Shown here one piece after another: positions 60,105 to 64,000 of a DNA stretch of 64,000 nt. Location of the stretch: the NCBI RefSeq assembly GCF_001425045.1, contig NZ_LMDJ01000023.1, positions 63,214 through 127,213 of the forward strand. The letters run 5' to 3'. A program made the position numbers and the translations under genes. Below the pieces are notes generated by a model that worked only from the letters and a program-made list of their open reading frames with translations, ran no database searches and was not told where the DNA came from. How positions within the stretch are numbered: position 1 is the first letter of the stretch; each line of letters starts with the position of its first letter. The stretch comes from Massilia sp. Root351. GTDB taxonomy: Bacteria > Pseudomonadota > Gammaproteobacteria > Burkholderiales > Burkholderiaceae_D.

Positions 60105-62570
60105 TTAGTGGACCCCGGCCACGCTGGCTTGCTGCTCCGGCGCCGGCGCTTCATCCTGCGCTGCCTGTGGCGAGGCCCCGGCATGTTGCGCGGCCTTCTG
60201 CGGCATCAGGAAGTAGGCCAGCGCCGGTACCAGCACCAGCGCGCCCACCATATTCCACAGGAACATGAAGGCCAGCAGGATGCCCATGTCGGCCTGGAAC
60301 TTGATGGGCGAGAACAGCCAGGTGGCGACCGCCACCGCCAGCGTCACGCCGGTCAGGATCACTACGCGCCCGGTGAAATGCAGCGCATGCAGGTAGGCGC
60401 TGGACAGGCTGGCGCCGGCGCGCATGCGGGTCAGCATCACGCTCAGCACGTAGAGCGCGTAGTCCACGCCGATACCGACGCCGAGCGCAATCACCGGCAG
60501 GGTGGCGACCTTGACGCCCAGGCCCAGCACCACCATCAGCACTTCGCACAGGATGGAAGTGAGCACCAGCGGGAGGATGGCCACCGCCACCGCGCGCCAG
60601 TCGCGGAAGGTGGCGTAGCACAGCAGGATCACCGCGCCGTAGACCCAGAACAGCATGTCGCGCATGGCTTTCTTGACGACGATGTTGGTGGCCGCTTCGA
60701 TACCCGCGCTGCCGGCAGCGAGCTGGAACTGTACTTCCGGCGTGTGGTTGGCGGCGCTGAAAGCTTCCACCGCGTCTACCACGCGGCTCAGCGTGGCGGC
60801 CTTGTGGTCCTTCAGGTAAACATACAGTGACAGCAGCGAACAGCCCTGGTTGAACAGTTCGCGCGGGGCCCGCGTCTGCACCGCACCCAGCGCGCCGGCG
60901 TTGGGGATCAGGTCGAACCACTTGAAGCTGCCCTCGTTATAGCCGGTGGTGGCAAGCTTGCTCAGCGCCGCCATCGAATTGGTCGAGTCCACGCCGGGCA
61001 ACTGCTCCAGTTGCCACGCCAGGGTGTCGACGCTGGCCAGCGTGTCGTAGCGGGTGCATTGGTCGGGCGCGGTCTTGACCATCACCACCAGGATGTCCGA
61101 GCTGGCCGCGTAGTTGGCGACCATGAAGCCGTTGTCGCGGTTGTAGCGGGAGTCGGCGCGCAGTTCCGGTGCGCCTGGATCGAGGTCGCCGACCTGCAGG
61201 TTCAGGCTGTACAGGTAGCCCAGGGCGCCCAGCAGGACGCTCGCGGCCACCGTGATGGCGGCCCAGCGGCGCCTTGTGAAGCGGTCCAGGAAGGTCCACA
61301 GCCAGGGCTGGGAGGCGCCGTCGGTGCCGGCGCTGTCGGCCTGCAGGCTGCGCACGGCGGCGCTGGCGCTGACGCCGGTGTAGGATAGCAGCACGGGCAT
61401 CAGCACCAGGTTGGTAAAGATCAGCACCGCCACGCCAATGCTGGCGACGATGGCCAGGTCCTGGATCACCTTGATCTGGATGCTGACCAGCACCGCGAAG
61501 CCGACCGCATCGCACAGCAGCGCGGTGAGACCGGCCGCGAACAGGCGCCGGAAGGTGTAGCGCGCGGCCACTACCTTATGGGTGCCGCGCCCTACGTCCT
61601 GCATGATGCCGTTCATTTTCTGGGCGCCGTGGCTCATGCCGATGGCGAACACCAGGAAGGGCACCAGCACCGAGTAGGGATCGAGTTCGTAGCCCAGCGT
61701 TGCCAGCAGGCCGCACTGCCACAGCACGGCCACCAGCGAACACGCCACCACCAGCGAAGTGCTGCGCCAGCAGCGTGTGTACCAGAACAGCACCGCGCCC
61801 GCGATGGCGATGGCCAGCAGGAAGAACAGCAGCACCTGCTGCAGGCCGTCGATCAGGTCGCCGACGATCTTGGCGAAGCCGGTGATGTGGATGCGCACGC
61901 CTTCCTGCTCGTACCTGGCGCGGATCTGTTCCAGCCGCGCCGACAGGTTGCCGTAGTCGAGCGCCTGGCCGGTCTGCGGGTTCTTTTCCAGCAGCGGCAC
62001 GAAGACGATGCTGGACTTGAAGTCGGCCGCTACCAGCTGGCCGATTTCGCCGGAGCGGGCCACATTGGCGCGCAGCTGGGTCAGGCTCTCGTGTGAGCCA
62101 TCGTAGCCGTCCGGGATGACGGTGCCGCCGTCCAGGCCATCCTCGGTAACGGAGGCCCAGCGCGTGCTGGGCGTCCAGAGCGACTTCATGAAGGGCCGGT
62201 CCACGCCCGGCAACAGGAACAGTTCATCGTTCAGGCGCTGCAGGGTGTCCATGTAGCTGCGCTCGTAGATGCTGCCGCTGCCCGTTGCCACGGCGATGCG
62301 CACCGAGTTGCCCAGGCCGTTCAGGTCAGACTTGTTGGCCAGGTAGTTCAGCACGTAGGGATGGGCGCTGGGGATCATCTTCTCGAAGCTGGCATTGAGC
62401 TTGATGCGGGTGGCCTGGTAGCCGAGCATGATGGTCGCGAGCAGGCATAGCAGGATGACCAGCGGCCGGTAGTTGAACAGTGCGCGTTCGCCCAGCTTGC
62501 CCGAGGCCGTGTCGAAGTCCTGCAGCCGTTTCACCACCGGCTGTTGTTGCAAATCTTGATCTGTGTGCAT
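60105..62570 (-). CDS. MMPL/RND-superfamily transporter (cluster B)
   Basis: 821 residues, paralogous to the cluster A pump over its whole length ([77 protein letters not shown]), with a 25-residue cytoplasmic tail. Twelve helices in two bundles. Follows the YCF48-like gene by 32 bp and precedes the MCP gene by 4 bp. Ribosome site before ATG 62570 is weak. Proton-driven export of a hydrophobic molecule is the family expectation. Confidence 0.93.
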   Translation of the reverse strand: MHTDQDLQQQPVVKRLQDFDTASGKLGERALFNYRPLVILLCLLATIMLGYQATRIKLNASFEKMIPSAHPYVLNYLANKSDLNGLGNSVRIAVATGSGSIYERSYMDTLQRLNDELFLLPGVDRPFMKSLWTPSTRWASVTEDGLDGGTVIPDGYDGSHESLTQLRANVARSGEIGQLVAADFKSSIVFVPLLEKNPQTGQALDYGNLSARLEQIRARYEQEGVRIHITGFAKIVGDLIDGLQQVLLFFLLAIAIAGAVLFWYTRCWRSTSLVVACSLVAVLWQCGLLATLGYELDPYSVLVPFLVFAIGMSHGAQKMNGIMQDVGRGTHKVVAARYTFRRLFAAGLTALLCDAVGFAVLVSIQIKVIQDLAIVASIGVAVLIFTNLVLMPVLLSYTGVSASAAVRSLQADSAGTDGASQPWLWTFLDRFTRRRWAAITVAASVLLGALGYLYSLNLQVGDLDPGAPELRADSRYNRDNGFMVANYAASSDILVVMVKTAPDQCTRYDTLASVDTLAWQLEQLPGVDSTNSMAALSKLATTGYNEGSFKWFDLIPNAGALGAVQTRAPRELFNQGCSLLSLYVYLKDHKAATLSRVVDAVEAFSAANHTPEVQFQLAAGSAGIEAATNIVVKKAMRDMLFWVYGAVILLCYATFRDWRAVAVAILPLVLTSILCEVLMVVLGLGVKVATLPVIALGVGIGVDYALYVLSVMLTRMRAGASLSSAYLHALHFTGRVVILTGVTLAVAVATWLFSPIKFQADMGILLAFMFLWNMVGALVLVPALAYFLMPQKAAQHAGASPQAAQDEAPAPEQQASVAGVH

Positions 62571-62602
62571 GATGATTCAACCGTGTTGGTATGGGGGAGG
62601 CG

Positions 62603-63835
62603 CTAGCGCGGGAGCGCCGGCGCCGATGCGGACGGGATGTCGACGCGGCGCAAGCCGCGCAGGCCGGCCAGCACCAGGGCGCCGCCGGGCGCCTGCGCCA
62701 CGGCCGCCAGCGGCAGGGCCGGCGGCAGCGCGGGGCCGGCTTGCGGGGCGAAGCTGCGGCCCTGGTCCCGGCTGAGCAGGACGTCGCCGCCCTGGCTGAC
62801 CAGCACCAGTGTGCCGTCCGCCAGCTCGGCGCCCCCGGCCAGCGCGGCCTGGACGCCGGTTTCCACCTTGCTCCAGCTGGCGCCCTGGTCTTCGGTCCGG
62901 AAGGCGTTGCCGCGCAGGCCGAAGGCAATCAGCGCACCGCTCCGTGCTGCCAGCAGTCCGAAGTAGCTGCCCTTGTAGGGCGTGGCGAGCGCGCTGAAGC
63001 TGGCGCCCTGGTCGGTCGAGCGCAGCAGCAGGCCTTGTTCTCCGGCGATGTAGAGCGCGCCGCCGGCGGCGCGCATGCCGTACAGGTGCAAGCCCTTCGG
63101 ATTGGCGGTTCGGCCCTGCCATGGCTGCCAGGTGGCGCCGCCGTCGGCGGTTCTGAACAGCAGGTTGTAGGCGCCCAGCGCGTAGCCGTGGCGCGGGCCG
63201 TCGAAGTGGACGTCGAGGAAGGGCTTGTCGGGACCGTCATCGACCAGGCGCTGGGCGTCTGCCCGGACGCGCGCCTGATCCGGCCCCGTGGCTTCAGCAG
63301 CCGCACGCAGCGCCAGCTGGGCGGCCTGGATGCCGTCCAGCTGCTTGCTCCAGGTGGCGCCGCCGTCGGTGCTGTGCAGGACCACGCCCTGGTGGCCGAC
63401 GGCCCAGCCGCGCTTGGCGTCGACGAACTGCAGCGCCGTCAGGCTGACGCTGACCGGCACGCTCGCCTGGCGCCACGTGGAGCCGGCGTCATCCGAATAC
63501 AGGATGGTGCCGCGTTCGCCGGCCGCCACGATTCGATGGCCGGCAACGCCCACCGTCAGCATCGCCGCATGCAGCGCCTTGGGCGTGACCGGGGCCGGCT
63601 GCCGCAGCGCCGCCGTAACGGCAGTGGCTGCCGTTCCGGCTGCTCCGGCGGCAGCCGCCGGCACCCGGCCGCCGGCGCTGGCGGCGTGCGCGTCATCTGC
63701 GCGGGCGAACGGCGCCAGTGCCAGCACCAGCGCGCTGCACGCCGCCAGCGCTGCCGACGCTGTCCGTGCCGGCGGAGGTGCGGCGGCAGCCTTGGCCATC
63801 GTTGCGTGGCCGGCGCATGGGGTCAGTCTGTTCAT
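62603..63835 (-). CDS. YCF48/BNR-type beta-propeller exported protein (cluster B)
   Basis: 410 residues. A leader (AALAACSALVLALAPFARA) follows a 25-residue basic N-terminus; an Ala/Gly linker; then propeller blades with ILYSDDAGSTWRQ, GWAVGHQGVVLHSTDGGATW, LLFRTADGGATWQPW, LLLRSTDQGASFSA, AFRTEDQGASWSKV, VLLSRDQGRSFAP. About 84 residues longer than the cluster A paralogue, partly through an insertion after the second blade. GGAGAG lies 8 nt before ATG 63835, 14 bp after the DUF1329 stop. Confidence 0.87.
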   Translation of the reverse strand: MNRLTPCAGHATMAKAAAAPPPARTASAALAACSALVLALAPFARADDAHAASAGGRVPAAAAGAAGTAATAVTAALRQPAPVTPKALHAAMLTVGVAGHRIVAAGERGTILYSDDAGSTWRQASVPVSVSLTALQFVDAKRGWAVGHQGVVLHSTDGGATWSKQLDGIQAAQLALRAAAEATGPDQARVRADAQRLVDDGPDKPFLDVHFDGPRHGYALGAYNLLFRTADGGATWQPWQGRTANPKGLHLYGMRAAGGALYIAGEQGLLLRSTDQGASFSALATPYKGSYFGLLAARSGALIAFGLRGNAFRTEDQGASWSKVETGVQAALAGGAELADGTLVLVSQGGDVLLSRDQGRSFAPQAGPALPPALPLAAVAQAPGGALVLAGLRGLRRVDIPSASAPALPR

Positions 63836-63849
63836 CGAACGCTCTCCAT

Positions 63850-64000
63850 TTAGCGCGAGCCCTGATTGGCCAGTTCTTCCGGGCCGAAGTAGCTGGCCGG
63901 CAGGCGCGGGATCATTTTGTACTGCGACGACAGCTCATTGGACGCCTCGTTCAGCAGGTAGGCGCCGGTCTGCACGTTGTAGGTGCCCCACATGACGTTG
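63850..64000 (-). CDS. DUF1329 family protein, C-terminal end (cut by window edge)
   Basis: Only the last 49 complete codons are in the window: WGTYNVQTGAYLLNEASNE, then MIPRLPASYFGPEELANQGSR and TAA. The pattern Y-x-L-x3-NE...YF-x-PEEL is that of the DUF1329 C-terminus. With YCF48 and MMPL behind it, this mirrors cluster A and predicts a DUF1302 gene just outside the window. Confidence 0.7.
   Translation of the reverse strand, partial: NVMWGTYNVQTGAYLLNEASNELSSQYKMIPRLPASYFGPEELANQGSR

Noticed and set aside
1-64000. tRNA, rRNA, CRISPR arrays, IS elements, prophage or plasmid origins
   Set aside because: No cloverleaf, ribosomal, repeat-spacer, transposase, integrase or replication-initiator sequence was recognised in the window.

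Overview
The window reads as chromosomal DNA of a high-GC betaproteobacterium, most likely Burkholderiales/Oxalobacteraceae of the Massilia/Duganella type (inference). The basis is the codon bias toward G/C at third positions, a PEP-CTERM protein, a TonB receptor with FecI/FecR control, an FNR/ANR-type anaerobic regulon, a PHA-synthase-like gene and plant-polymer catabolism. No rRNA, tRNA, CRISPR array, IS element or phage gene is visible. Coding is dense, and nearly all long antisense ORFs are GC-driven shadows.

Left part (1-8.3 kb): a minus-strand unit runs ECF sigma factor > FecR anti-sigma > very large STN-containing TonB receptor > exported polygalacturonase (cut by the window edge), a pectin-sensing and uptake module. 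Upstream of it lies a FAD oxidoreductase with a C-terminal Rieske domain. Plus-strand cluster A (8.5-17.7 kb) encodes DUF1302 outer-membrane protein, DUF1329 protein, YCF48-like propeller, MMPL/RND pump, a tiny recombinase-tail-like protein, acyl-CoA ligase and a small hydrolase. It is followed by a catabolic run (17.8-24.1 kb): quinone oxidoreductase, TauD-like dioxygenase, BKACE, MFS carrier, DsbA-like protein, Rieske ferredoxin and YeiH transporter, with an AraC regulator convergent at its end.

Middle (25-40 kb): a ThuA-like protein; a PAS/GAF/GGDEF/EAL protein with a good intrinsic terminator; an envelope operon of SGNH hydrolase, small anchored protein and an apolipoprotein N-acyltransferase-like enzyme with a long extra C-terminal region; an alginate-lyase-like/discoidin exoprotein plus PEP-CTERM protein behind two TATCGATA-type operator candidates; and a LuxR > hybrid kinase > response regulator operon. 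Around 40.5-41.2 kb is a decayed stretch with remnants of a racemase and a P-type ATPase.

Stress region (41.3-51.5 kb): three universal stress proteins, an L,D-transpeptidase, two tandem FNR-type regulators, Hsp20, Zn-alcohol dehydrogenase, a truncated nitroreductase, a PHA-synthase-like protein, a BON protein and a hemerythrin. Five TTGAT-N4-ATCAA-type boxes sit upstream of five of these genes, defining a low-oxygen regulon.

Right part (51.5-64 kb): the ferulate pathway ech-vdh-fcs with a divergent MarR regulator and a clear palindromic operator, then minus-strand cluster B: DUF1329 (partial) > YCF48 > MMPL > chemoreceptor > membrane-anchored carboxylesterase > decayed thiolase. Clusters A and B are paralogous, and both are attached to ester/acyl-CoA enzymes. 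They are the best candidates for an uncharacterised envelope system for hydrophobic ester or acyl substrates.
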